This document shows positions 37,086 to 46,447 of a DNA stretch of 64,000 nt, piece after piece. The translations under genes were made by a program, and so were the position numbers. Position 1 is the first letter of the stretch, and each line of letters begins with the position of its first letter. The DNA comes from Aromatoleum anaerobium (lineage in GTDB: Bacteria > Pseudomonadota > Gammaproteobacteria > Burkholderiales > Rhodocyclaceae): contig NZ_WTVG02000036.1 of the NCBI RefSeq assembly GCF_012910705.2, positions 62,001 to 126,000 on the forward strand, given 5' to 3'. Below the pieces are notes generated by a model, which ran no database searches, was not told the DNA's origin, and saw nothing but the letters and a program-made list of their open reading frames with translations.

Positions 37086-38137
37086 TGCTCACCTCCGAGC
37101 TCGATGCGCTTGCCCGAGGCTTCATAGCGCTGCCATACCTCGGGCAGATGGGAGCTGATGATCAGTTGCCCGCCCAGATCGCTGACGAGCTTCTCCAAGC
37201 TCGACAACATACCAGCCACCAAAGACGGGTGAAGATAGAGATCCGGCTCGTCGATCAGCACCACGGCCCCCTTCTCCGCCCAGCGCGAAAGCAGATAAAG
37301 GAGGATCAGCACCTGGTGCTCTCCCGCACTCAACTCATCCAGGGTATGAAACTGAGCCCTGCGCCCCTTCAGCTTCACCCGCAGCCGGCCTTCACCGGGC
37401 TGAATATCCGGATCGATCTCCTTGCCCGACAGAAAGCCGTTCAGCAGTCGGATCACCTCGTGATACTTGTGCAGCTGAGTGGTTTTCAAGGTGATCAGCG
37501 AGGCTTCAAGTTGGTCCTTCCAGTCCTCACTCGCCACGTGCTTCGTCAGCCAGCGTCGCCCCGGATTCTCGGCGATGTGCTCCCCCACATTGCGTCGTGC
37601 AGGCACCCAGCGCCGCTCCTCCGCATCCAGAAAGATCACATTGGGGAAGTCGACCTTGTCGAAGCTCAGGATCATCTTCTTTCTGGCCTCGGACCACGTC
37701 TGAAGCCAGGGCTGTCTGGGCATCAGCAGTTCCCGCTTGGGGTTGCCCGGCTTGCCCGTTCGCGCCACGCCTTCGCCGATCCAGGCCACCTCGGCCAGTT
37801 CCGCCTGCAGCGCGTGACACCAGCTCAGCTCCCCGAACACCAGCCCCACCTCCTGGCCAGCGGTCGGCAAACCCTCCAGCACCACGGCACAACCGCCCCA
37901 GCGCTGCAGCCATTCCCGCGCCGCGTGGCTTCTTGGCAGCGCCTTGCGATGGTCGAGCCAATAGCCCAACGCCTCCCACAGCATGGCAACTGCCCGCAGC
38001 AAGGTGGATTTGCCACAACCGTTCGGCCCCGAAAGCAGCGCCCGGGCCTCGATGCTGTCATCCCAATCGTTCACCAGACGAATGGTCTGATCACCCAATG
38101 GGCCGACGTCCTGAAAGTAAAACGCCTTGATCTTCAT
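37082..38137 (-). CDS. ABC-like AAA ATPase, AriA-like
   Basis: A 351-residue ATPase. Walker A GPNGCGKST (37-45), ABC signature ELSAGEHQ, Walker B VVLIDEPDLYLHP and switch IISSHLPE are all in order. With the next gene (DUF4435) it resembles AriA-AriB of PARIS, an abortive system that senses viral anti-restriction proteins such as Ocr. The start overlaps the pglX stop (ATGA). The gene therefore is inserted precisely into the BREX operon. Confidence 0.8.
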   Translation of the reverse strand: MKIKAFYFQDVGPLGDQTIRLVNDWDDSIEARALLSGPNGCGKSTLLRAVAMLWEALGYWLDHRKALPRSHAAREWLQRWGGCAVVLEGLPTAGQEVGLVFGELSWCHALQAELAEVAWIGEGVARTGKPGNPKRELLMPRQPWLQTWSEARKKMILSFDKVDFPNVIFLDAEERRWVPARRNVGEHIAENPGRRWLTKHVASEDWKDQLEASLITLKTTQLHKYHEVIRLLNGFLSGKEIDPDIQPGEGRLRVKLKGRRAQFHTLDELSAGEHQVLILLYLLSRWAEKGAVVLIDEPDLYLHPSLVAGMLSSLEKLVSDLGGQLIISSHLPEVWQRYEASGKRIELGGEQ

Positions 38138-41100
38138 TCTTCGCTCGCTCCCCCGCTCACCGCCTTCACCTCCGCCAGCAGATCGCCGAACTTGCCGTAG
38201 TTCACCTTCACCCCGTCATCCAGGTCCAGGCGGATGCGCATGTCGGCGTAGTGGCGGAGCTTTTCGTCGTAGGCGAGGAGTTCGACGTGTTTCTTGCGCA
38301 GCTTCTCGATCTGCTTGTTGAGCTTGTTGCGCGCGGCGGTGCTGGGGGCGGCGGTGGCGTCTTTTTCCAGCATCTCGATGCGGGCCTGCATCTTGCCGGT
38401 GAGCGGCACGACGTATTCGGCGCGTAGGCGGGCGAGCGTGCCATCAAAGTAGCGGTGCAGGTAGACCAGCGCCTGGAAGGCGCCTTGTTTGCCGCTGGAG
38501 AACAGCCAGTAGATGGGGCGCTTCTTGTAGGTCTGCAGGTGGTCCTTGAAGAACTTGTCGGCCAGGTAGCGGCGGAGGGTTTCGTCCGGCGTCTCGCCGG
38601 CCTTGGTGCCCAGGCTCTCGGCGAGCCAGGCCATGTTTTCGTCCAGCGTGTCGGCGCCCCACACGGCGCGCAGGAACTCGCGCACGCGGTTGGCGGCGTC
38701 GTCCTCGAACCAGAACTCGTCGGTGATCGGCACGATGCCGTCGGCGTCGGCCGGGAAGGTCGGGTAGCGGGTCGCGTCGAAGCCGATGTTACCGGCGTGG
38801 GCGTAGATCAGACCGGGTTCGTCGAGACTGTAGCGCCCCATCATGCAGCCGATGGTGTAGGAGATCAGGCGTTGGGAGTCTTTCTCGCGGTCGGCGCGAG
38901 CGAGGGTAATCTGGTCTTCTGGAAATCGAGGATCAACTTCGTTCTGCAGTGAAAAGGCGTTAATAAAGACAGTATTGTTTCGCTCTTCGAGGATCTTCAT
39001 ATCACTGAACGATGCTGCCGTCACTGCGGCGTGCTTCAACCATGAGCTTTCCAGTTCTGCCGTCCGTGGCGAGCTACTCAGAAGCGGCGACACTGCGAAA
39101 TCTGCCGAAACCTCATTCGCATCCCAATCTGATTTAGCATGCGACACACAAGCTTGTGCAATTGCCATCAGTTCTTCACCGCGACCACTAAAAATTGACG
39201 ACGGAAATGGAAGGCTAGCGATATTTCCAACCGAAAAATTCATGGTTGGATTTATATTCTTCATTATCAGAGAACCAATCGACGAACAAAGGTAAGCTGC
39301 TGCGAATATTGCGTCTGAACCAAAAAGCATTGGTCCTTTATTGTTAAACGTAAACCCTTGTGGCGAATACCTAACTCCAAAGTAGCTTGCGGATATATAT
39401 GACCAAGTGACGCCCTCCTTGAGTTGATAGCCGAGGTTGCTGACCGTACTCTTTGGATGACTCTTTACTTCTTGCCCGTTATTGGACCAGTTGATCACGT
39501 ACTCGTGGTTTCCATACCAGCGTCGATACTCTCCTCCCTTGTGATGCCAAAGCCACTTGAATTTAGTGCCGGTCAGCGCTTCAAACGAAGTTGCATTGGT
39601 TGCTATTTTATTGTGATCAACTTCGTACCAATACCTTAAAAAAAGATTATTATCCCCAGTCTTCAACCCTTCGCATGGACGGTAGTATTTGTCCAGTCTT
39701 TCGTTCTGGAGAAATGCATCAAATAGCTTATCGCTCATCCCGTACGAAATTGGCTTTCCGGGTAATAGCTCAAAGCGCCTCCATTGCTGTCGATGACGAC
39801 CACCTGAATCCTCGTCCTCGATGAGTAATTTCAGCTTTCCAGCCTGTGAATCGCCCGAACCCAAGTGACCTAGGTCAAAGTACTCACCACGAAAATCCGG
39901 CAGGGTGCGCTGGAATACGAATGCACATAAAGAGACAATCGCCGACTCAAAGAAAGCTGTAAATGATGGCTTTACAAGACTGGTGACGGCCCCTGCTTCC
40001 ATAAGTTTTTCCCGGAGAGCGGCGTATGACGAGGTAAAAAGCCATGTGAAAGGCGTTACACAACCAAGGGCACCACTTCTCCTGAGAAACAGGATGTACC
40101 TAGCAACAGACGACGAAAACAAGTCTTTCTCGCAACCAGCGAAAAAGCTTTTTAAATGTGTTTTCAGCAGTTGGTTGATGTAGCTTGACCCCATATACGG
40201 CGGATTCGCCACCACCGCATCGAACTTCCGCCCCAGCACCCGTGCCTGCTCCACCAACGGCATCAAGTCCTGCGCCGCCGCCTGCGCATACAGATCCCCG
40301 GTCTCGTTGGCCTTCGCCAACGCCTCCGCCAGCGTCGGCAGTTGCCCGTTCAGCGCATCCGGAATCTGGATCAGCGAACCGAAGGTCTTGGCGTGCTCAA
40401 AGGTGTCGAGCAGCGCCTTGACGGTGGCGCGCTGCACGCCGAAGGGCGCGAGATGGTTGGCGAGTTCGTCCAGGTCCAGCCCTTTGCTCTCCTGCAGGCT
40501 CAGCACATTGAGTCGGGGCGGGTCGTTGAACAGGCGGCGGTCGTCGGCGCGGGCCTTCATCAGCAGGGCGAATCCTGCGAGCTGGGCGGCGCGGTCGTCG
40601 ATGTCGAGGGCGTAGAGGTTCTTTTGCAGGATCAGGCGCGGGATGTCGCGCAGGCGGTAGCCGCGTTCCAGGTAGATGCCTTTGAGCAGGGCGTAGGCTT
40701 CGACCAGGATGTGGCCGGAGCCGCAGGCGGGGTCGAGCACGGTGATGGATTCGGGATTCAGGCTGCCGCCGTCCTCGGCCATGCGGGTCTGGATGAGGGC
40801 GTCGAGCTGGGCGTTGACCTCGGGGGTCTGCTCGGCGGGCTCGATGTAGTACGGCCATTCGCTCTTGAGCGTGCTCGACGGGTTGGCCATCAGCCACAGG
40901 CGACCGACGCTGTTCTGCACCAGGTATTGCACGATCCAGTTGGGGGTGAAGAGCTGGGTGGCGGCGGGGATGTCCTCGCTCTTGACCACCTTGCCGATGA
41001 CCTGGTCCTTCTTCTCGCTGATGTAGAACTGGTAGAGCCAGCCGATGATCTCGACCTGCGCCCAGTCTTCTTCCGCAATCTCGGCGACCAGCCGAGCGAT

Positions 41101-41688
41101 CACCGAGTCGGTACGGAGCAGGTTATCGGGCAGCAGCAGCTCGGTTTCGTCGTCGATGCGCTCGAAGAGGAAGGGCATGGCGGCGGAAAGCGCGTTGCAC
41201 TGGGCGACCAGCAGCAGGCGGTAGAGCTCGCCATCCTTGTTGCCGGCGAGCTTGAGCTCGGCGATGTGGGCGGCATCCAGTCCGGGCAGTTCGCGACTGG
41301 TGGCGAGGTCGGCGGCGTGGGCAAGGATGTCCGGCAGGCCGCCGGCGGTGGCGCTGGAGAGCACGCGGTGACCGTGGCTGAGGTATTCGTGCAGCTCCAT
41401 GAAGCGCAGCGCGGCAAAGCGGTTGAACCAGGTGTAGGCAACTGCTTCCATGGTCTGGGCGAAGCCGTCACGCCGAATGCGTCTGATGAGCCGTTCGCGC
41501 TGCTCATGCACTTTGGCCGGCCATTCGCGGCCGGCGATGATCGCCACGTCGCCCCGACGTTCGTTGGGCAGCACCTCCAGCTGGCCTGCAGCTTCGGAGA
41601 TGCCGAGCAGATTCGCCCGTTGCGTCACGGCAGCAATGAAATCCCTGCGGGCCTGGGGAGCGTAGGTCTTGAGTTTTGATTTGTTCAT
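38134..41688 (-). CDS. pglX: BREX type 1 adenine-specific DNA methyltransferase PglX
   Basis: An 1184-residue N6-adenine methyltransferase. SAM-binding DPACGSG (about 319-325) and catalytic NPPY (about 495-498) are intact. It modifies host DNA in type 1 BREX. The start ATG 41686-41688 (MNKSKLKTYAPQ) is the family start. Residues about 501-919, which should hold the target-recognition part, are encoded by a strikingly AT-rich segment (about 38930-40185), unlike the GC-rich ends. This suggests exchange of the recognition module. It is separated from brxC by an antisense toxin-antitoxin remnant. Confidence 0.93.
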   Translation of the reverse strand: MNKSKLKTYAPQARRDFIAAVTQRANLLGISEAAGQLEVLPNERRGDVAIIAGREWPAKVHEQRERLIRRIRRDGFAQTMEAVAYTWFNRFAALRFMELHEYLSHGHRVLSSATAGGLPDILAHAADLATSRELPGLDAAHIAELKLAGNKDGELYRLLLVAQCNALSAAMPFLFERIDDETELLLPDNLLRTDSVIARLVAEIAEEDWAQVEIIGWLYQFYISEKKDQVIGKVVKSEDIPAATQLFTPNWIVQYLVQNSVGRLWLMANPSSTLKSEWPYYIEPAEQTPEVNAQLDALIQTRMAEDGGSLNPESITVLDPACGSGHILVEAYALLKGIYLERGYRLRDIPRLILQKNLYALDIDDRAAQLAGFALLMKARADDRRLFNDPPRLNVLSLQESKGLDLDELANHLAPFGVQRATVKALLDTFEHAKTFGSLIQIPDALNGQLPTLAEALAKANETGDLYAQAAAQDLMPLVEQARVLGRKFDAVVANPPYMGSSYINQLLKTHLKSFFAGCEKDLFSSSVARYILFLRRSGALGCVTPFTWLFTSSYAALREKLMEAGAVTSLVKPSFTAFFESAIVSLCAFVFQRTLPDFRGEYFDLGHLGSGDSQAGKLKLLIEDEDSGGRHRQQWRRFELLPGKPISYGMSDKLFDAFLQNERLDKYYRPCEGLKTGDNNLFLRYWYEVDHNKIATNATSFEALTGTKFKWLWHHKGGEYRRWYGNHEYVINWSNNGQEVKSHPKSTVSNLGYQLKEGVTWSYISASYFGVRYSPQGFTFNNKGPMLFGSDAIFAAAYLCSSIGSLIMKNINPTMNFSVGNIASLPFPSSIFSGRGEELMAIAQACVSHAKSDWDANEVSADFAVSPLLSSSPRTAELESSWLKHAAVTAASFSDMKILEERNNTVFINAFSLQNEVDPRFPEDQITLARADREKDSQRLISYTIGCMMGRYSLDEPGLIYAHAGNIGFDATRYPTFPADADGIVPITDEFWFEDDAANRVREFLRAVWGADTLDENMAWLAESLGTKAGETPDETLRRYLADKFFKDHLQTYKKRPIYWLFSSGKQGAFQALVYLHRYFDGTLARLRAEYVVPLTGKMQARIEMLEKDATAAPSTAARNKLNKQIEKLRKKHVELLAYDEKLRHYADMRIRLDLDDGVKVNYGKFGDLLAEVKAVSGGASEE

Positions 41689-41774
41689 GGGGCAGGTCTT
41701 GTTCGGGTTCTGGGGTGGCGCAGGGAGTGGGCTGAGCGTATAAACACATAAACACCGATCATCAGGAGAACCCG

Positions 41775-42014
41775 ATGCCGACGACACGCTGGAATGTGGC
41801 GGTTTCGACCGAAACCGACCAGGCTCTGCGGATGTTTCTCGCCAGCCAGGGCGGCGGACGCAAGGGCGATTTGTCCCGCTTCATCGAGGAAGCGGTGCGC
41901 GCCCATATCCTGGAATTGAGCGCAGAGGAAGCCAAGGCGGCCAATGCCGGCGTGAGCGAGACGGGTCTTGCCGCCATGGTCGAAGAGGCGCTTGACTGGG
42001 CCAAGGCGCCGTAA
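41775..42014 (+). CDS. Ribbon-helix-helix antitoxin-like protein
   Basis: A 79-residue protein of ribbon-helix-helix type: WNVAVSTETDQALRMFLAS at the start (beta strand and helix), followed by RKGDLSRFIEEAVRAHILEL. GGAGA lies 5 nt before the ATG. It is antisense to the BREX operon between brxC and pglX. Such genes normally precede a PIN-domain toxin; the one here is truncated. Confidence 0.78.
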   Translation: MPTTRWNVAVSTETDQALRMFLASQGGGRKGDLSRFIEEAVRAHILELSAEEAKAANAGVSETGLAAMVEEALDWAKAP

Positions 42015-42025
42015 CGCAGGCGACG

Positions 42026-42217
42026 ACGCCGGAAAAGCTGCACCAGTTCAGCGCCGATAACCCGGACGATGTCTTCCTGCTGGCCATGGCTGCCGCCGGC
42101 AAGGCGGACTACCTGGTGACAGGAGACCGCCGGGCCGGCCTTCTGCAACGCGGCCACCTCGGGCGCACCCGCATCCTGACGCCGACAGCGTTCTGCGCCG
42201 AGGTGCTGAAGGCCTGA
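42026..42217 (+). pseudogene. C-terminal remnant of a PIN-domain toxin
   Basis: Reading in frame to the TGA at 42215-42217 gives about 63 residues with DDVFLLAMAAAGKADYLVTGDRRAG and ILTPTAFCAEVL split around it, the typical second half of a COG1569-type PIN toxin. No start codon or first half (with the first catalytic aspartate) is present; the frame begins right after the antitoxin stop. The toxin is therefore inactive, leaving a solitary antitoxin. Confidence 0.75.
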
Positions 42218-42236
42218 ACCCGGCATCACGCTTTTC

Positions 42237-45200
42237 TCATTGCAGCCGGGCACGCTGGCCGGCATTAATGATTTTGAGCAGCTCCGACTTGAGGCGGACA
42301 AGGTAAGTGTCGACCTCGGCTTCGGTTTCCAGATAGGTTTTGCCGGCAAGATCAGCCACGCGGACGACCTTGCTCGGCTTGGGCGGAGCGACCGTCGGGC
42401 CGGTCTTGGTGGCGGTGTTCTGGTTGCCATGCTCGGCCGCGGTGCCGGGCGCTGTTTTCGGCGTGGCGGCTTCGATCATCGCCATCGCCGCATCGAGGGC
42501 GTCGCCGGCCTGATCCTGGCAGTAGAAGATCATCGGGATACTGGTCAGCCCGGCAACCTTGATCTTGAGCTCCTGCAACTTGAGCAAAGCACGATTGCGC
42601 AGGGCGGCGTCGGCATGGACCGCATCCAGGGCCTGTTCGACCTCTGCGATTTTCGCGTCGATCGACAACAGAGCGTGCTCGCGCCTGCCTTGGGCCAGCC
42701 CTTCGTTGATCGCATCGACGGTGGCGATGAGCGGCTCGATCTGGCTCACCATGCCCCAGGGGGCGGGATTATCGCGCAGGCTTTCCAGGGTGCCCAGTGC
42801 GGCCGCGGCCTGGATGTTCTTGTCCAGCGCGTCGTGGTTGTCGGCGTAGCGCTCCAGCGTATCGAGCAGGCGTTGCCAGGTGGGGCGCTGAGTCTTGTAG
42901 AAGCTGGCAACGTCGTGAGCATCATCGGCAAGATCCAGCCAGGCGTCCCGATCCTTCACCAGTGACTCGACGAACTCGAAGCTGTCTGCGATGGCCAGTT
43001 GTTTGCCGATACGGGCGACGACGGTATCGATGATGGTTTTGCCCGGATGGTGCTTGGTGGCGGCCAGCGGGGCATAACCCTTGAGCTCGCTGTGCCAGCC
43101 GGCGAGCCGGGTGCGCATGGCGGCCACGAGGCCGTCTTCGTCCTCGGGCGGCAGACTGGAGAACAGCGCCTGATGCAGCTTGCGCGCCTTCTTGATGCTT
43201 TCCGCGTCGGCGACCTTGCGCTTCAGGATGGAAACCTGCTTGAAGCGCGCCGACTTGGTGAGAGGCTCGATGGCCGCGCGGGGTTCGAGGTCGGCGCTGT
43301 CCATGACGAGCTTGATTTCTCCCGCCATGAAGAGCCGTGCCACCAGCAGCACGACTTCCCACTCGGGTTTCCAGCCCCAGGGAATGCCGGTGAAGCGGGC
43401 GACGACCTCATCGAGCATCACGCGACTGGCGCTGGCCTTGAGCTGCAGGTATTCGCGCATTTCGGCCAGCGCCAGCGGATTACCCTCGTCTCCGCCCAGG
43501 GCAAGCTTCTTCTGGATGATGTCGTCGGCCAACAACACCGCCTTGATCTCGGCGGTGGGGTCGGGATTGCGATGCTTCAGGTAGCCGAGCTTGGTATAGG
43601 TGTTGGTGATGAGGTAGTTGCCAAGCTCGTCCAGCAGGCTGCTGGCGTTACCGGCCTTGAGTTCGACGCGCTGGCCCAAAGCGTAGCAATCGCCCTGCAG
43701 CAGCATGGCGGACAACTGTTCCCGCAGACGGGTACGCCGTTCGCGGTTTTCGTCCTTGCGGTTGAGGAGGATGGTGCGCAACGACGGCGTGGCGTTGCTG
43801 GCCTTGGGGCTGTCGATGTACTTCTCGATCTGCCGGTAGAGGTTCAGCTCGATGTCGAAGCGCTCGCCTTCCGCGAGCTTGATCAGGACGCGCCCGTGAC
43901 CTTCGCTGCTGCGCAGGACGGCCTTGGCATCGGACAGGGTTTCGTAGTCGTCGCCGAGGGGCGAGACGATCTCGACGCTGAGTTCGTGGGTGGCATTCTT
44001 GTAGGGAACGCCGTCGAGCAGGCGGTTGAAGTCGTAATCGCCCTTGGTGTCACGGTGACGGATGCGGGTGGCGCCCTGCAGGATGTCGTCGAACAGCAAT
44101 TCACACAGCAGCCGGGCCTTTTCGGCCGAGGGGACTTCGACATTGCCGATTTCGCGGGCGACGTCACGTTCTTCGTTGGTGAGGAAGAACCACAGGTCGC
44201 CGTTGCGGCTGACCAGCCGCTGCGCCTCGAGGCGGGCGAGGCTTTCCTGGATTTTGCGTTTGAGGGCGAGTTTGTCGGTGTCGATGCGATCCACGCACAA
44301 GGTGGCGAGGTTGTCGACGTTGGGTTTGACGATATCGCCGATGTAGCGGATCAGGAACAGCGCCTTGAGCAGAAGTACGTCATAGGCTTCGAGTGCGCCG
44401 TTTTGTGGTGCCTCGTCGATCGAACGCTTGGCGACGGTGTCGATGAAGCTTTCGATCGACGGGTAGAAGTCGTAAAGCGGAATCAGCAAACCGACGGGAT
44501 GGTCGGCATTGCGCACGGCCGCTGACTGGAAGGCGTCGAGAAGTGACCGTTCGCCGCGAGAAAGGTGCTTGCCGGTGGCGCCGACCTTGCGGATGGATTC
44601 GAACACCTTCTGCAGCAGCGTGAACTGGTAGGGGGCGTAGGGATAGACGCCGACGAATTCGGCCGCATCCTTGTAGCTGCGCAGGTTGACCGAGTTGCCG
44701 ACAAAGGCGAGTTGGTTGTTGATGATGTCGCCGGACTTTTCGAAGGTGTCACGCAACGCGCCATGGGCGGCCTCGGTCTTGGCGAGCAGGCGTTCGCCGA
44801 TCACCTCGTCGGTGTTCGAACTGGCCAGCGACAGCCGGGTATGGAAGCGCCCCTGGATCTTGGAGAAATCCTGCGATTTCGCCTTGTTTGCCTCGCCCAG
44901 GGCGGCGTCGATGTCTTCCTGACTGGTAACGATCACCCATGCCCTGCCCTGCGTGGCCGTGCCGAGTTGCTCGGTGATGGTTTGCAGCGTGAGCATGAGC
45001 TGGGTGTTGTCGCCGATGAACTGACCGACTTCGTCCGCCAGGAAGATGATGCGATGGCCGGCAGGCCTGGTATCCAGATAGTCGCGCACCAATCTGGCGA
45101 AGGATTCGATGTTGATGCGGTATTCGTCGCGGGCGCGGTCGAACCACTGGCCAGCCGATTCGTCGCTTTGTTTGAGGGCAACCGCAAGGGCATGAACGAC

Positions 45201-45848
45201 GTCATCGCGCAGAAAATCGACTGCATCGCGTTCGGCTTCCCACGTGGAGCCGTTGCTTTGCGCGAAGGCGGACTTGAACGCGTCGTAGGCGCCCTTCTCC
45301 ACCAGGTAGCGCTCCATGTGCGCGATGTGGGGTGCATCCGCGCTAAAGCCGAGTTTCTCGTTGAATACCCGCAAGAAGACCTGCAGGATGACGTCGCGCT
45401 CGTCTTTGCTGTCGGCCTTGGCGTCGATGTTGAAGAGGATCACGTCCGCACTGCCGCGCACCGCGCGCTGAATGTCGGCGAGCAGCATCGGATCCTTGAT
45501 CTTGCGCTCATCGAAGAATGCCGCGGCCCGTTTCCTTTCACCGGTGGCTGGGTTGGTCGCTTGGAGGCTCTCCAGCAAATAGGAGAGGATCTTGATGAAG
45601 TGCGACTTGCCCGAGCCGAAGAAGCCGGACACCCATACGCCCATGCGTGCTCCCAGCACCGGGTCGTTGGGGTTGTCTGCCGCCGCAAGATAGGCATCGA
45701 AGAAACGGCGGAAGTGGTCGGTGAGCTGCTTGGTGACGACGTATTCGTCCAGTTCCTGCCAAATGCTTTCGGCGTCTTTCTGGTCGGCCTTGATCACGCC
45801 GTTGATCGGACGGTCGATGGCTTTGGTGAAGAGTTCCCTGATCTGCAT
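42237..45848 (-). CDS. brxC: BREX type 1 ATPase BrxC
   Basis: A 1203-residue BrxC. The N-terminal PIDRPINGVIKADQ-like start is typical and Walker A is SGFFGSGKS (about residues 74-82). BrxC is the largest core BREX protein and is needed for methylation and defence. The first in-frame ATG giving the family start is 45846-45848 (MQIRELFTKAID); a TTG 24 nt upstream is less likely. It begins 20 nt after brxB ends. Confidence 0.94.
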   Translation of the reverse strand: MQIRELFTKAIDRPINGVIKADQKDAESIWQELDEYVVTKQLTDHFRRFFDAYLAAADNPNDPVLGARMGVWVSGFFGSGKSHFIKILSYLLESLQATNPATGERKRAAAFFDERKIKDPMLLADIQRAVRGSADVILFNIDAKADSKDERDVILQVFLRVFNEKLGFSADAPHIAHMERYLVEKGAYDAFKSAFAQSNGSTWEAERDAVDFLRDDVVHALAVALKQSDESAGQWFDRARDEYRINIESFARLVRDYLDTRPAGHRIIFLADEVGQFIGDNTQLMLTLQTITEQLGTATQGRAWVIVTSQEDIDAALGEANKAKSQDFSKIQGRFHTRLSLASSNTDEVIGERLLAKTEAAHGALRDTFEKSGDIINNQLAFVGNSVNLRSYKDAAEFVGVYPYAPYQFTLLQKVFESIRKVGATGKHLSRGERSLLDAFQSAAVRNADHPVGLLIPLYDFYPSIESFIDTVAKRSIDEAPQNGALEAYDVLLLKALFLIRYIGDIVKPNVDNLATLCVDRIDTDKLALKRKIQESLARLEAQRLVSRNGDLWFFLTNEERDVAREIGNVEVPSAEKARLLCELLFDDILQGATRIRHRDTKGDYDFNRLLDGVPYKNATHELSVEIVSPLGDDYETLSDAKAVLRSSEGHGRVLIKLAEGERFDIELNLYRQIEKYIDSPKASNATPSLRTILLNRKDENRERRTRLREQLSAMLLQGDCYALGQRVELKAGNASSLLDELGNYLITNTYTKLGYLKHRNPDPTAEIKAVLLADDIIQKKLALGGDEGNPLALAEMREYLQLKASASRVMLDEVVARFTGIPWGWKPEWEVVLLVARLFMAGEIKLVMDSADLEPRAAIEPLTKSARFKQVSILKRKVADAESIKKARKLHQALFSSLPPEDEDGLVAAMRTRLAGWHSELKGYAPLAATKHHPGKTIIDTVVARIGKQLAIADSFEFVESLVKDRDAWLDLADDAHDVASFYKTQRPTWQRLLDTLERYADNHDALDKNIQAAAALGTLESLRDNPAPWGMVSQIEPLIATVDAINEGLAQGRREHALLSIDAKIAEVEQALDAVHADAALRNRALLKLQELKIKVAGLTSIPMIFYCQDQAGDALDAAMAMIEAATPKTAPGTAAEHGNQNTATKTGPTVAPPKPSKVVRVADLAGKTYLETEAEVDTYLVRLKSELLKIINAGQRARLQ

Positions 45849-45868
45849 TATCGGTATCCGAAGTTTGG

Positions 45869-46447
45869 TCAAGGCACAAGCCGGAAGGCGCGGTAGTAGT
45901 GGTCTTCCGACAACTTGTTGAAGAGGCGTAGCGAGTAGCCGTCATAGCGGCCGGGGTAGAACATCAGCAGAGGCGTTTGCTTCATGTGCGGATGTAGCGC
46001 GGAGAGCAGCGTATGTGTGCGAAGCATGGGGTACGCGGCCCCCACACCGGTGAGCATCAGGAGGTCTAGTGCGTCCGGGTTGTGTTGCTGCACGATGCGC
46101 TCGGCGAGCTTGTCTTCCTTGAGCACGCGACGCAGAGATTCGAGCGCCTTGTCGTCCCCCTGCTTGCCTTGCATGTCGATGGCCTTGTCCAGCAGCTTGC
46201 GATCTTCGAGGAGGTTCACCACCAGTTCGAACAGGTCGAGCGTTGCAAAACTCAGGGGCGGCTGATGTTTCTTGAGAACGGGTTCGATCACGCTGGAAAT
46301 GAAATCCCGCATGGCGATTTCCGCATCAGGCGGATAGTCGAAGATCCAGAAGCCAATCTCGTTGCCAAGGCCACGGTTCTGCAGGAAGTCCTCGGACGTG
46401 ACGCGAGGCAGGATCTGATTGAGGCGGTCCTCGAAAGTGTCGGTCAT
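45869..46447 (-). CDS. brxB: BREX type 1 protein BrxB (DUF1788)
   Basis: A 192-residue DUF1788 protein (MTDTFEDRLNQIL). ATG 46445-46447 overlaps the brxA stop (ATGA), so translation is coupled. The frame is open further upstream within brxA, which is not used. BrxB is a core BREX-1 component needed for both methylation and phage defence; the molecular role is unclear. Confidence 0.92.
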   Translation of the reverse strand: MTDTFEDRLNQILPRVTSEDFLQNRGLGNEIGFWIFDYPPDAEIAMRDFISSVIEPVLKKHQPPLSFATLDLFELVVNLLEDRKLLDKAIDMQGKQGDDKALESLRRVLKEDKLAERIVQQHNPDALDLLMLTGVGAAYPMLRTHTLLSALHPHMKQTPLLMFYPGRYDGYSLRLFNKLSEDHYYRAFRLVP

